From contig WPIO01000007.1 of assembly GCA_009760855.2 (NCBI GenBank), forward strand, positions 4,956,501 to 5,020,500: a stretch of DNA of 64,000 nucleotides, read 5' to 3'. This document shows, piece after piece, positions 1-10,897 of this stretch. Each line of letters begins with the position of its first letter. Position 1 is the first letter of the stretch. The stretch is from Cristatella mucedo. Taxonomy: Eukaryota > Bryozoa > Phylactolaemata > Cristatellidae. The translations under genes and the position numbers were made by a program. The notes beneath the pieces are model-generated. The model saw only the letters and a list, made by a program, of their open reading frames with translations. It was not told where the DNA came from and made no database searches.

Positions 1-930
1 GCACTGTGTGGGATTTTTCAAACCTGTTCTCACTTCTGTGCTCGTAGGCAGCTGCTTGTATCCGTAATGGTTCCTCCTCCAATGCCTTCAGTGAGTGCTT
101 GGCCGTGTCGGTTGCCGCCACCAAACCTCCTTTGGACATGGTTGGCCAGAGGCCTCGCCGGCGAGCACTCATTCGCTGCAGCTTGCCTGCTCTGCTAAGA
201 AAAAAACTACCCCGATTGCTAGCAGCGTAGCAGCCGGCAGGTGTGGCCCCTCTACGCTGCGCCCTCTGCCCGCCTGGTGCTTGCCACTCGTATACCGAGC
301 TGCTGTGTCGCCATTCAGCACTGCACAGCCTCGCACTCGGAAGGGTGAAGAGTTTGCGTGCTCGTGTGTTCGGTTTTTGCTGAAAATGCAGAACTGTTGG
401 CCCCGGTGGAGAGCGGCAGTGCTAAGAGCTGGAAAAAGTTCTCCCCGACTGCAGGAACGATCCTGCAACCATAGCCTTGCTTGAATGGAATCACGGCCCT
501 TTCTAACTTTCCAGTTGAGCCGTTGAGGCTACTGACTAGTGCTAACATTAAACTGTCAGTCTGCAATGGCCACTGGCTACTACACACCCATCCCCGTTTT
601 CTCCCCCCTCCCCTCTATTGTCACATAAGCTTGAGAGCTCATTTTGGCATGCAGGTGTGCATGCACTACCTACAATGCCGTTTGCTGACCCGACGACAAA
701 ATAAATTGTAAAACTCAAACAACCGAAGGCCTTAAGAAAGAACTAGGAACTAAATGGCAAGAGCTTCATATTACATGTGTGGCCTTCCTGTAGTCTGCCT
801 AGGTTGAATTTGAATCTGGTTAGCTCAGAGATGGAGGCTACCTGGTGAGCAATGCCGTTCGTTGGTTTAAGTTTAATAGCAGCATCGTATTCCATTCTAC
901 GAGAAATAAATCTCCAGGCACGTTACGTAT
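1..930. other. No recognisable gene
   Basis: Balanced-composition sequence. The longest open frames are under 130 codons, overlap on opposite strands and resemble no family I know. An AATAAA-like string lies near 700 but there is no coding context to make it a polyadenylation signal. Nothing else is supported. Confidence 0.5.
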
Positions 931-934
931 GTTT

Positions 935-1275
935 GAATGAAAGCATGTCACATCGTACAGTGTGAGCAAACGTGAGCACCCAAAGGGCTATTCGCACAGG
1001 TTGAGCGAATACTGTCTGGAGCAAGTTGGTTCTTTGCTTCTTTTTAAATGTCATGACACCAGTCGGTAGTGAGCTCCGGGCTTTTTTTGGATACATGCCA
1101 GTGTGTGGCATGGTCCCCAAAGGATTTGAGGTTGGAGAGGGGTTGGTACGATTGGAAGCCTGATTAGGAAGTATTTCTAGCGAACTCAAAGCCTAAGCAG
1201 CTTTCGGTGCGCATGCGGTAGCCAACAGACTTCGTCGGGTCAGCTGTCGAGGAAGTGAGCAGCAGCAGAAGTATC
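935..1275 (-). mobile_element. L2-A and L2-B 3' fragments, degraded
   Basis: Read on the minus strand, 935-1175 matches the end of the L2-A coding region and 3' UTR seen in better copies here (compare 28,430-28,600), including the poly-A-like run that becomes CTTCTTTTTAAATG on the plus strand. About 1,180-1,260 is the reverse complement of the L2-B terminal segment (GACGAAGTCTGTTGGCTACC). Both are 5'-truncated and mutated. The junction suggests one fragment landed beside or within the other. Confidence 0.65.
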
Positions 1276-1464
1276 ATCTCAGGACGGCCGGAATGGATAT
1301 GTGGATATGCTACAGTCTGCAGTGGGAGAGAAGATGGCGTTGGGTAATAATAGCAAGTGATTGAAGTAACATAAAAGTGAGTGAAAACCGCTTGAAGATG
1401 ACACACTACTTGATGTGGAGTTAGTTCAGGCTGCTGAGAGCAGTTCCACCTGTGCTTCGGACTG

Positions 1465-1835
<371 letters not shown>

Positions 1836-2327
1836 TGGGAGCTCTTGCACGAGCTTCGTTTAGCCCACCCGGAGATAATAAGAGAGATAAATTGGCAACT
1901 GCGGTTTACTCGGTTTATAAGCAGTGATAGGATACTGTGTCGCTATGTGACCGACGTTTGACTGCTTGAGCATGCCCTCCGAGGCCCACTCCTGCCGCCG
2001 CCGGCAGTTACCCAGCATCAACCGGCGGCGCTCGTTCGTTGCAGGGATGCTGGCTCTATGCCCTGCTTGCCTGTCTCGAGAAGCCGCTCATACCCGAGGC
2101 TTGCGCGCTGCTGCGAAGCCTCGCCCGGACCTGTGCCACACTGCGAGTGCGCATTCACGAGGCAGTTACAACGCAACAGGTAACGCCCACGCCCGAGGCA
2201 CCATCCCAGCCCCGCCCCCAGCCTAAGCTGACATTTTGACCTCTCTTTGCCTCTCTGACCAGTGCTTCAACGTGTGATTGCCAGGCAGCAGCGATCGATG
2301 TGCTGCTCCGGCAAGTGCACATGTCAA
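1836..2327. other. No recognisable gene
   Basis: GC-richer sequence between two microsatellites. Open frames are short and unrecognised. I see no repeat family member here. Confidence 0.5.
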
Positions 2328-2536
<209 letters not shown>

Positions 2537-2584
2537 TCAGTCAGACCTCTCAGCATTGGTCAGTAAATGGTTTACTGTCTTATA

Positions 2585-3300
2585 AATCTGTTTGGGGTCC
2601 GACTGGCAGGAATTCAGCTTTTGGATGAAAAAATAAGCCCTGGCTTTTTTAAGCTTCCCGGAGTAAACTCGAAGGAAGTCTTTGAAATTGACTAGATCTG
2701 CATCAGACCCCGATTTCTTGAAACGACGTTAAAGCCTGCGCTTAACCCGGCGCATCTTTAGGAGTTTTTTGTTAATTGAAAGGAATCTCCACGACTTTGT
2801 ACACGGATAGAGCGAACGGGAGCTTGCTTGTCAAGAGCACTCCTGAGTGTCATGTTCATTGCATCAGTGAGGGTATCGAGGCTGCCGGTCGAGTCTGAAT
2901 GCAGATTGATAAGACCTGCATCACAAACAGATTTCGAAAATTTGTCTATGTCAATGCTTTGTCCGTTACGTCGCTTGACAAGTTCGACATTACCCTGTAC
3001 GTACAAGGGAGCAGGAACAGTAAACGAGACCGAACAATGATCTGAGAGGGTCAGTGGGCACACCACAAGGTCTGTGGGGAGGACATCCTTAGTGATCACG
3101 AGATCTAGAATATGGCCACCGACGTGGGTGGTATGATTAACTTGTTGGACTAAACCAAAATTCTCCAGACAGTCAAGAAATGAGCGGACCTGGCTGTTGC
3201 TAGGGTTGTCAACGTGAATATTGAAGTCTCCTACAATCAGTAACGGCCTGTCACACAAATATTTTAGCTAGGAACTCTGAAAACTCCTATATAAACAAGT
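2585..3300 (-). pseudogene. L2 endonuclease, C-terminal half, broken
   Basis: The minus-strand frame at 2,758-3,258 encodes the C-terminal half of an APE-type (exonuclease III-like) endonuclease from a non-LTR retrotransposon. Visible motifs are GDFNIHVD, ILDLVIT and LSDHCSVSF, the last carrying the family's catalytic Asp-His pair. The reading continues to about 2,585 into the basic linker before the reverse transcriptase, in a shifted frame. The N-terminal half is found at 4,966-5,222, also on the minus strand. The gap between them is filled by a plus-strand L2-A element, so one endonuclease gene was split by an insertion. A frameshift lies near 3,255. No longer functional. Confidence 0.85.
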
Positions 3301-4965
3301 TTAGACAGTCAGAAGGAGGCCGGTATATCACAACAGTGAGAGGCATTGTCTTTGGTTCCTGGCTGCGCCTCAATGTCTGCATTGAAACAGGTCACCAGTG
3401 ATGTAGTCCTAAAGCTCGTATCTCAATCAAAGAAGACAACAAGTCCACTGGACCCTATTCCCACTGTCCTGCTCCTACGTTGCATTGATCTGCTGCTGCC
3501 ATGCATAACCAACATCATTAATATGTCATTAGCCTCAGGTCAGGTCCCAGCACCTTTCAAAAAAGCTGTAGTCAGGCCACTTCTCAAGAAAGCTACACTA
3601 GACCAAGAGAACTTAAGCAACTACCGCCCAGTCTCCCTTCTACCATTCCTATCAAAGACACTGGAACGGGTCGTGGCAGACCAGCTGAACTCGTATATCG
3701 AAACCTCACACCTTGCTAGTAAGTTCCAGTCTGGCTTTAGAGCTAATCACTCCACAGAGTCAGCATTGCTTCGGGTGTACAACGACCTACTTAGGAATGC
3801 AGACATGGGTAGAGTGTCTCTTCTTGTTTTGCTCGATCTTTCGGCAGCTTTTGATACCATCGATCACAAAGTACTTCTAGAGCGCCTCTCATCTCGCCTG
3901 GGCATCACTGGCACTGCTCTGCAGTGGTTCAGGTCCTATCTCAGTGGGAGACTCCAGAGTGTTGACGTGAATGGACAAAGATCATCTGAAGAACCTCTAA
4001 AATATGGAGTACCTCAGGGCTCTGTGCTAGGTCCGGTCCTTTTCACCGTTTATACTCTCCCTCTCGCTGATGTGATTGCCAAGCACAATCTAGGCTTTCA
4101 CTTCTATGCGGATGACATTCAGTTGTACCTTTGCTTTGATCCCTCCCAGCCTTCGAGCACCTCAAATTCTCTCAACTCGCTTGCTGCATGCATTGATGAC
4201 ATCCGATCATGGATGGCAGCAAATTTTCTAAAACTAAACGATGATAAAACTAACTTACTAGTTATGGGCAAACCTAGTGTTATTCAGAAATTGGAAAGGC
4301 TGACTTTCAAAATTGGCTCTGCCAGCATATCTCCAGTTACATCAGCTCGAAATCTAGGTGTCATATTCCAAAGCGACCTCTCGTTAGACGACCACATCAG
4401 CTCCACAGTCAAATCAGCCTATTTTCAGCTTCATAACATTGCTAAAATTAGGGCTTGTTTAGATAAGGATACCACGTCCAAGTTGGTCCATGCATTCGTG
4501 ACATCTCGTCTCGACTTCTGCAACTCACTGCTTACTGGCCTACCAGCATGTGCGATCAGGCGATTGCAGCTGGTGCAAAACTCTGCAGCTAGGCTTGTCT
4601 GTCGTGAGCGTCGCAGTTGCCACATTACTCCACTTCTCGCCGACCTGCACTGGTTACCAGTCAAGCAACGGATTGACTTCAAGGTTTTGTCGCTCACTTT
4701 TAGGTCTCTTCATTCTATGGCTCCAGCCTATCTTTCAGATATACTACCCCATCAGGCAAAGCATCGTACCACTCGCTTTTCGGAATCCAACAGTCTAGAA
4801 ATACCTCGTACAAACCTTAAATCCTTTGTTTGTTTTTCAAGCATGATTTTACTGACTATTCTATTGCGTATCACTTTGCAGCAAATGTAAAGCGCCTAGA
4901 AAGAGATTAAGTTCTCTGAGGGTGCTTTATCAAGTGCAATATATTATATTATTATTATATTATTT
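3300..4965 (+). mobile_element. L2-A retrotransposon, 5'-truncated
   Basis: Inserted into an older minus-strand L2 endonuclease gene (2,585-3,300 and 4,966-5,222). It holds one long reverse transcriptase frame, a short 3' UTR, the terminal hairpin (AAAGCGCCTAGAAAGAG to GAGGGTGCTTTATC) and an ATT-rich tail ending near 4,965. Compared with the copy at 51,720-52,975, about 246 bases are deleted after CAAACCTTAAATCCTTTG (near 4,828), which removes the normal end of the coding region and most of the 3' UTR. Confidence 0.88.
3346..4890 (+). CDS. Reverse transcriptase of an L2-A retrotransposon
   Basis: Frame of 514 codons encoding most of an L2/CR1-type reverse transcriptase, which copies element RNA into DNA at a nicked target site. 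In order: fingers with [10 protein letters not shown] (residues about 90-100), AFDTIDHKVLLERL (about 168-181) with a catalytic aspartate, [10 protein letters not shown] (about 222-231), and the active-site box YADD (about 254-257). A C-terminal region with LVQNSAARLVCRERR follows. The endonuclease half is absent. The first methionine is simply the first available in an element-internal frame. The last 20 or so residues (after LKSF) are not native: a 246-base deletion fuses the frame to 3' UTR sequence. All visible catalytic residues are intact, but the protein lacks its N-terminal domain and natural end. Confidence 0.9.
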   Translation: MSLVPGCASMSALKQVTSDVVLKLVSQSKKTTSPLDPIPTVLLLRCIDLLLPCITNIINMSLASGQVPAPFKKAVVRPLLKKATLDQENLSNYRPVSLLPFLSKTLERVVADQLNSYIETSHLASKFQSGFRANHSTESALLRVYNDLLRNADMGRVSLLVLLDLSAAFDTIDHKVLLERLSSRLGITGTALQWFRSYLSGRLQSVDVNGQRSSEEPLKYGVPQGSVLGPVLFTVYTLPLADVIAKHNLGFHFYADDIQLYLCFDPSQPSSTSNSLNSLAACIDDIRSWMAANFLKLNDDKTNLLVMGKPSVIQKLERLTFKIGSASISPVTSARNLGVIFQSDLSLDDHISSTVKSAYFQLHNIAKIRACLDKDTTSKLVHAFVTSRLDFCNSLLTGLPACAIRRLQLVQNSAARLVCRERRSCHITPLLADLHWLPVKQRIDFKVLSLTFRSLHSMAPAYLSDILPHQAKHRTTRFSESNSLEIPRTNLKSFVCFSSMILLTILLRITLQQM

Positions 4966-5222
4966 GATGAAGACCTGATTGCAACCGATTCAAACGATGG
5001 CCCATGCGAAAAGCTGCACATCTTATAGCCAAACGATTCGTGAACAATTGCAACCCTGCCACCAACCTTGTCAGAATGCATAGACTGATAGAATGAAATT
5101 CCGGGTGGAGTGATCTCAGAAATACAGCTACTGGAACAAGGCGTCATCCAAGTTTCGGTGAGCAGAAATGCATCTAGCTTCTCCTGGACCACCTTTCCCA
5201 CACATGATGGCCCTCTGAATAG
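4966..5222 (-). pseudogene. L2 endonuclease, N-terminal fragment
   Basis: The minus-strand frame (4,944-5,201) reads DAFLLTETWM, then a stretch ending KVGGRVAIVHESF. This is the early part of the APE-type endonuclease, where the TETW glutamate binds the metal. It pairs with 2,585-3,300 as the other half of the same interrupted gene. The start of the domain is lost at the right edge. Confidence 0.8.
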
Positions 5223-6138
5223 CTAAACAGCAAACCTAACCGTGTTACTGTGCCGAGCTGTAGCTGATAGATGTCCTGAACCGCCTGCATGCTGTTGGTA
5301 GAGTTTAGCAGTCCACTCCTTACTTACGAATGCATTCTGCTCACACACAGACACACACACATACATAAGTACTCTAAGCTTAGGACAATACCAGGAGTTG
5401 ACGATCTTCTCTGCAGATTTTCACTCAAGTGAAGTGTATATATTTGAAGGTCTCAAACGTGCATACAGCAAATGACAACTACAAAGTTAAAACCAAACTG
5501 AAGCAGCAATTTATTACCTCCATAGGAGGGCAATCAGGCAAATGTGGCTGTACCATAAAAAAATTACGTGAAGTCTGCATTTAGACCCCATTGGGAACAA
5601 GAGGAAGATTCTTAATTGAGGATTTCCACATGTATGCACACAGTGCGTGTAGGATGAGAAGCGTATTATCTTGAATGCCAGCTATGTAGCTGATGTTCAC
5701 TCGCTACCGGAGGCAATTAATTGTTTGCCGGTGTGTGGTTCTTTCTGCCTACTGTTTTTGGATGATTTTCGGGCTCTAGTATTGACTTGGAATCGCTGTC
5801 TTTTCAGAATTCCTTAGTGAACTGACTAAAGATCATTGTATACAAACTTTTACCAGTTAGAAAAGGCTTACGAAAGATAAAGCAGCCCTATTCTATTGTT
5901 CTTTGCACGTTCTGCTACCTTCCAGACTGAAGCCAGTGCATCAAGCCCAGCTGCAGGCTGGACTGTCTTTGCACAGTCAAAGTTGTGAAGGCAGACAGAT
6001 TTTAGTTTCAACGTATAAACTATATCTCCACTGTATGAAGAAGGCAGTAAATCTGGATCGAGAGAGTGAGATTCTTTGATAACTGACCAAACCATGAAGA
6101 GAAAGTGGGTGTTACTCAGGAGAGACTTCTACAGTTGC
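5223..6138. other. No recognisable gene
   Basis: Moderately AT-rich sequence with short unrecognised frames. The only structure I see is a short CACACAGACACACACAC run at about 5,342-5,365. Confidence 0.5.
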
Positions 6139-6305
6139 CCCTGGGTCTTAGTCCAATGATCAAGTGCTCGCACGTCACGACCCAGGTCGAGTGTTGGAGT
6201 CCTGCAGCAGGCAACCTTTGTTGGTCACTCTGCAAGCGGACTGATTGCTGCTAAGGCTCTTCTGTTGCTGTGTAAATGAGGCTGTTCGATCAGCTGACCT
6301 TTACT
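6139..6305 (+). mobile_element. SINE2 copy, diverged
   Basis: Begins CTGGGTCTTAGTCC, has a tRNA-like B-box region (GAGTGTTGGAGTCC) and ends with the body shared by SINE1 and SINE2 (GCTAAGGCTCTTCTG, then AATGAGGCTGTTCGATCAGC). Compared with the copies at 32,891 and 60,098 it carries many substitutions. Confidence 0.75.
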
Positions 6306-6365
6306 TGGCACTCGAAGTCTAAGCAGCTTTCGATTCGCATGTGGTAGCCAGCAGACCATTTTGGT
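6306..6365 (-). mobile_element. L2-B terminal fragment
   Basis: About 55 bases matching the reverse complement of the L2-B end (CTAAGCAGCTTTCG, then GGTAGCCAGCAGACC). It abuts the SINE2 copy. Confidence 0.6.
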
Positions 6366-7142
6366 GGAGTAGTTTGCTGCACTAGCACTGTAGGTTAATT
6401 CATAATCCATATACTTCTCTTTTAGTCTGTTGCCTGCCAAAGTAAAAAAAAATTGGCTTGCACCGGCTGCTGTCAAGTTTCATTGATGATGTGCACAGGC
6501 TTCTAATGCAGATAGGGAGACTGTGTCGATTTAAAAATTATCATCCTGGTCTAGGCAACTCTGCGACTCACCTCTCTTTGGTTTGTGAGTAGGCTGCATG
6601 CTGTGTCAAGCTTGGCCGTCCGACGGTAGCAGTTTGGTTCTGCTCCAATGCAGACGGCCAGTAGTAGCCTCCCGCTTGTGGTAGGAGGCTGTGTGCCTTT
6701 TTTCTCATCTTAGGCATGCCTTATTTAAACGGTGAACTGAACTGTCTACGGCAAACTTCAAAGTACAAATTCCATGATTGTTTTTCGTGGCTATAGAAAG
6801 ATTTGCAGTGGGCCACCCTGTGCAGCAGGCCCGTAGGCTCGTTAACTTATGCTGTAGGTTATCTCAAAGTCTGTGACAGCATAGTTCCAGTCAAGAGTCG
6901 CCGGCCCAGCTGGCCTGGACTGTTGACTTTTCTGGTTGTTGAGTGAGGCATAGCTTACCTCAGTCTACCGATGAGCAGTACGTCATTCCACCAGCTTTTT
7001 TTTGGCCTCCACAGGCACGCTTTCGATCGGCTCTTTTTCTTGACGAACCCGACGTCCGATTCGAATGCTGGAAGCATGCAGCTTCAGCATCAAGCTCCGG
7101 CTCTAGCAGTGCTGTCCCCAGCAGTGCTGGAGTTTTTAAGTT
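6366..7142. other. No recognisable gene
   Basis: Mixed-composition sequence. Frames of about 70 codons near 6,943-7,195 overlap each other and are unrecognised. Confidence 0.5.
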
Positions 7143-7700
7143 CAGCTCTTAATAGTAATAATAATACATTTGATACAGCGCCCTCAGAGAACTAAATCTC
7201 TTTCTAGGTACTTGATATTTACTGCAAAGGAAGCACGATCGAATGATTAGTGGTAGCATGCTCAATTAACAACAAGAATAACATGGTTTTGGGTGACATG
7301 CACAGGGTCAGTATCAGAGATGGTTAGTTGCAGCATGCAGTGTCAGCACGTACAGGCACACAAAGGATTAATCACAAGGACCCACTAGATGCTGTGATAA
7401 ATAGAGGTGTTTTAGCTTCTTTTTTTTAATGTGGTCAAGTCAGGAGATGTGACGCCAATCGGAAGCAAGTTCCAGGCTTTGAGAGCATACGAACAAAGGA
7501 GTGAGAAAACCTTGAATTCGATGCATTGCTTGACTGGGAGCCACTGCAGGTCGGCGAGAAGCGATGAGATGTGGCTACTGCGACGCTCACCACAGACAAG
7601 CCTTGAGCTGCAGACAGTAGATTGTTCTTTTTTTCCTATGTCATGCTGGCATTCCATGAGGCCATGAGGCGGCCGTATACATCCAGCAGTGGATTCAGCC
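7143..7700 (-). mobile_element. L2-A 3' fragment
   Basis: From the plus-strand left edge: (ATT)n tail complement, GCGCCCTCAGAGAACTAAA, the 3' UTR (GTGGTAGCATGCTCAATTAA, GGACCCACTAGATGCTG), then the end of the reverse transcriptase frame. The minus-strand frame at 7,412-7,702 keeps ADLQWLPVKQ and ALKAWNLLP but has an internal deletion that joins these two distant blocks. 5'-truncated and dead. Confidence 0.85.
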
Positions 7701-8264
7701 ACTTGTACATCCTGTTTAATTTACTTTTTTCTCATTTATGGTGAAGGCACTTTAATAAATAAAAAAATACCTGAAGCTCGCAGAAACCACCTTCGGTGTA
7801 GACCATGAAAAAGCCAAAGAAAACCTATCAGCCAATAAAGTGTACATGTTCGTGTTGCTACAGTGTTGACCTACTCACTCACATATTGCATGCTTTGCAT
7901 CTTCTGTAAATCCGAGAGGATACTTGGCTGAGGCCGAAGACTTGTTTATAGTACGTCATTATTTGGTTGTGTGCCACAGTCGGTGTGTAAAATCCTACCA
8001 CTGTGACAGCTTCCATGGAGTTCTGGGACAGCAGTAGGCTAGAAACAAGGTGGAAAGCTCATTTCAAATATCTGGAAAGCCACTTTACTTATTTTAAGGT
8101 CCTACTTTAGATTCCGGCTGTACTTAGGCTCAGTGCTGTTATCGTGACTTCGACTGACTTTGGCAGACACGCTTTTTGAATCGTTCTTGTGACCTTCTGT
8201 AGTATAGGGGACTGGCTGTGTCTTGTTAGTCGATAATTGAAGGTGACCGTTCTGACAGACAGGG
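7701..8264. other. No recognisable gene
   Basis: AT-leaning sequence with no frame over about 60 codons and no repeat I recognise. Confidence 0.5.
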
Positions 8265-9440
8265 TATCAGCTGTATAACATTTCTAAGATTCGGGCTTGT
8301 TAAGACAGGGATACCACATCTAAATTGGTCCATGCATTTTCGACATCCCGTCATGACTTCTGTTAATCACTGCTTGCTGGTCTACCGGCCTGTGCAATCA
8401 GGCGACTGCAGCTGGTGCAAAACTCTGCAGCTAGGCTTGTCTGTCGTGAGTATCGAAGTAGCCACATCACACCACTTTTAACTGACCTGCACTGGCTCCC
8501 AGTCAAGCAACAGATCGACTTCAACGTTTGCCACTCACTTTTAGATCCCTTCATTCTTTGGCGCCAACTCCCTCTCAAATCTACTGCCCCACCAGGCTAA
8601 GCATCATACCACCTGCTTTTCGAAATCTAACTGTTTACCTATATCTTGCACAAACCTCAAATCCTTTGGAGACCGTGCATTTAGTTCGTATGCTCCAAAA
8701 GCCTGGAACTCACTCTCGACTTTCGTCACGACATCTCCTGACTGGACCACGTTGAAAAAGAAACTAAAACGCACATATTTAGCACAACATTTAGTGGGTC
8801 CTTGTGAGTCGACCTTTGTGTGCTTACGAGTTCTGAGTATATTGCATGCTGTTACTAACCACACTTGCATGCTGACCCTGAGCATGCCGCCCCTAACCAT
8901 GTTATTCTTAATGTTTATTGAGCTCGCTACCACTGCTTAAAGACCGTTGGCGACAGAAGCTTCAGTTCTGCAGGTCCTAGATTGTGGAACTCACTTATAC
9001 AATTCTTACGAAACGACTACTCTCCTGCTGCCGACTATGGCTCATTCTTTTCAGCGGTTTTGAGCTGCTACTTCCATGCTACTGGCTACCTCAACTGCTC
9101 TCCTGACCCTGCTATGCTTGTTGCATGAGACGAAGTCTGTTGGCTACCGAATGCGTACCGAAAGCCGCTTAGGCTGCGAATGCGCTATACAAAACTCTCC
9201 TGCGTAACACTCACATAGTCTTTATGGCTTTGTCGAATTACAGACGGAGATACATACATACATACATACATACATACATACATACATACATACATACATA
9301 CATACATACATACATACATACATACATACATAAGTACATACATACTAACCATTCGATCGTGCTTTCTTTGCTGCAAATGGGCAGTGCCTAGAAAGAGATT
9401 GAGTTCTTTGAGTATGTTATATGAAATGTATTATTATTAT
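8265..9440 (+). mobile_element. L2-A 3' half, interrupted by L2-B
   Basis: Starts inside the reverse transcriptase C-terminal region (AACATTTCTAAGATTCGGGC) and runs through the 3' UTR to the terminal hairpin (GCCTAGAAAGAGATTGAG) and ATT tail at about 9,430. It is interrupted at 8,936-9,344 by an L2-B 3' end with its expanded tail. The two L2-A pieces rejoin at the same point of the 3' UTR (GCTACCACT then ACTAACCATTCGATCG). Frames are broken throughout. Confidence 0.87.
8936..9344 (+). mobile_element. L2-B 3' end with TACA tail expansion
   Basis: About 300 bases of L2-B (GTTGGCGACAGAAGCTTCAG to ACAGACGGAGATACA) inserted within an L2-A copy, with ACT shared by both flanks as a probable 3-base target duplication. 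The element's ACATT tail is replaced by a (TACA)n array at 9,251-9,344, so the microsatellite evidently grew from the retrotransposon tail. Confidence 0.87.
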
Positions 9441-9444
9441 CATT

Positions 9445-9915
9445 AATACACTCCCAAAGCTTGGAACTCACCTCCGACTGGCAGCACACCATCTACTTAT
9501 CTGACTACAATTAAAAAAAGGCTATAAACCTATCTGTTCCTCACAACCTGTGTTCTGCTCGAGTGAATTGTCTTTAATGTGCTCATGGATTAAGAAATCG
9601 TACGTGTTACTAAAGGAAGTGCTGAATATTTTTGCATAGTACCCCACCGAATCGTCTTTTACCTATACGCTTAGCATAATTACCTGTGCATTACTCAGTG
9701 CATATTACTAGCCAGAGGTCCTGCTAACCAGCTGCCACGAGTGTCTCCTTGCTTGCTTTTGCATGCGTGTCTGAGCATGATACATTGGTTGTCATAAACT
9801 CTTGGTTATTGCATTTTTTGCAGCCATCTGTAAAGGGCCTGGATAGAGACTCGGTTCTCTTATGGCACTATACAAAAGACTTATTCTTGCTACTACTATT
9901 ATTCTGTATCACATC
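9445..9915 (+). mobile_element. L2 3' fragment (C-type tail)
   Basis: Diverged L2 3' region. It opens with CTCCCAAAGCTTGGAACTCA (end of the coding region), passes CTTTTGCATGCGTGTCTGAG, and ends with a hairpin variant (GGGCCTGGATAGAGACTCGG to ATGGCACTATAC) and TACTACTATTATT. The same tail type recurs at 44,215-44,417. Confidence 0.75.
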
Positions 9916-9924
9916 GTATAACAA

Positions 9925-10895
9925 TTTTTTGCTGAATGAACATGTTAGCTCCATTCAAGTTTGCCTACTTTCAAATTAGTTCCTAAAAGTACCACAGCTG
10001 ATGTAGTCTGTTCATTCGGGACGTTTCATCTATACATCTGTAGCTTTCCTCTAGGACTTCCTGCATGTACACCGTGACCGTGCATGTAGTGCATCTCGGC
10101 AGCTAGGCATTTCTGTCGTGAGTGTCGCAACTGTAACACTGTTCCAGTTCTCTCTGAGATGCCAGGGCCCCCAATCAAGCAGCAATCATTAGCTCTTTTT
10201 TGTGAGACCATACTTTCGTTCCTATGCACTTACAGCCGGAAACTATGACGACCGATATCACTTCATCCACTGACTTCGAAACTCGTAAAGTGAAACTAAA
10301 ACTCACCTGCTCCTTGGCCTTCGTTGATCTTAAGTGTCCTTAATGTGCTTATGTATGCTACAACTATGCAACGTTGAAAGTGCCACATAGTACCACTTTT
10401 TACCGACCTGCGCTAGCTTCCCGTGACGCTGCATATCGACTTCAAGGTTTCGTCACTTCCGTTTGGGTCCCTTTATTCTCTGGCTCCAGCCTACCTATTA
10501 GAACTACTTCCTAGGTGTCGTACCACCCTCTCTTCTCACTTGAGTCGTTTGGCTGTGCCTGTTATCAACCTCAAATCTTGGCCGTGCCTTTAGTTCATAT
10601 GCTCATAAAGCCTGGAATTCACTCCCTACTGACGTCACGACATCCCCTTACTCGACGGCATTTAAAAAGAAGCTACAAACCCACCTGTGCCTCGAAGCAT
10701 TAGCTCGCTCAGCACGTGAATTGTCCTTTGTGTGCCTATGCCCGCTGCTGACGTTGTGCATATTATCACTGAGCAATTGACATGCTTCTTTTACAGCATA
10801 TGTGAAGTGCCTAGAAAGAGATTTACTTCTCTTAAAGCAATATGCAAATGTCTTATTATTATTATTATGTTATTATATTAGTATTATGTTGTTAT
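9925..10895 (+). mobile_element. L2-A copy, strongly degraded
   Basis: Recognisable blocks in order: GCAGCTAGGCATTTCTGTCG, GACCTGCGCTAGCTTCCCGT, CTCTGGCTCCAGCCTACCTA, CTCATAAAGCCTGGAATTCA, then GCCTAGAAAGAGATTTACTT with a long ATT/TTAT tail at 10,850-10,895. All frames are interrupted. Confidence 0.75.
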
Positions 10896-10897
10896 TA

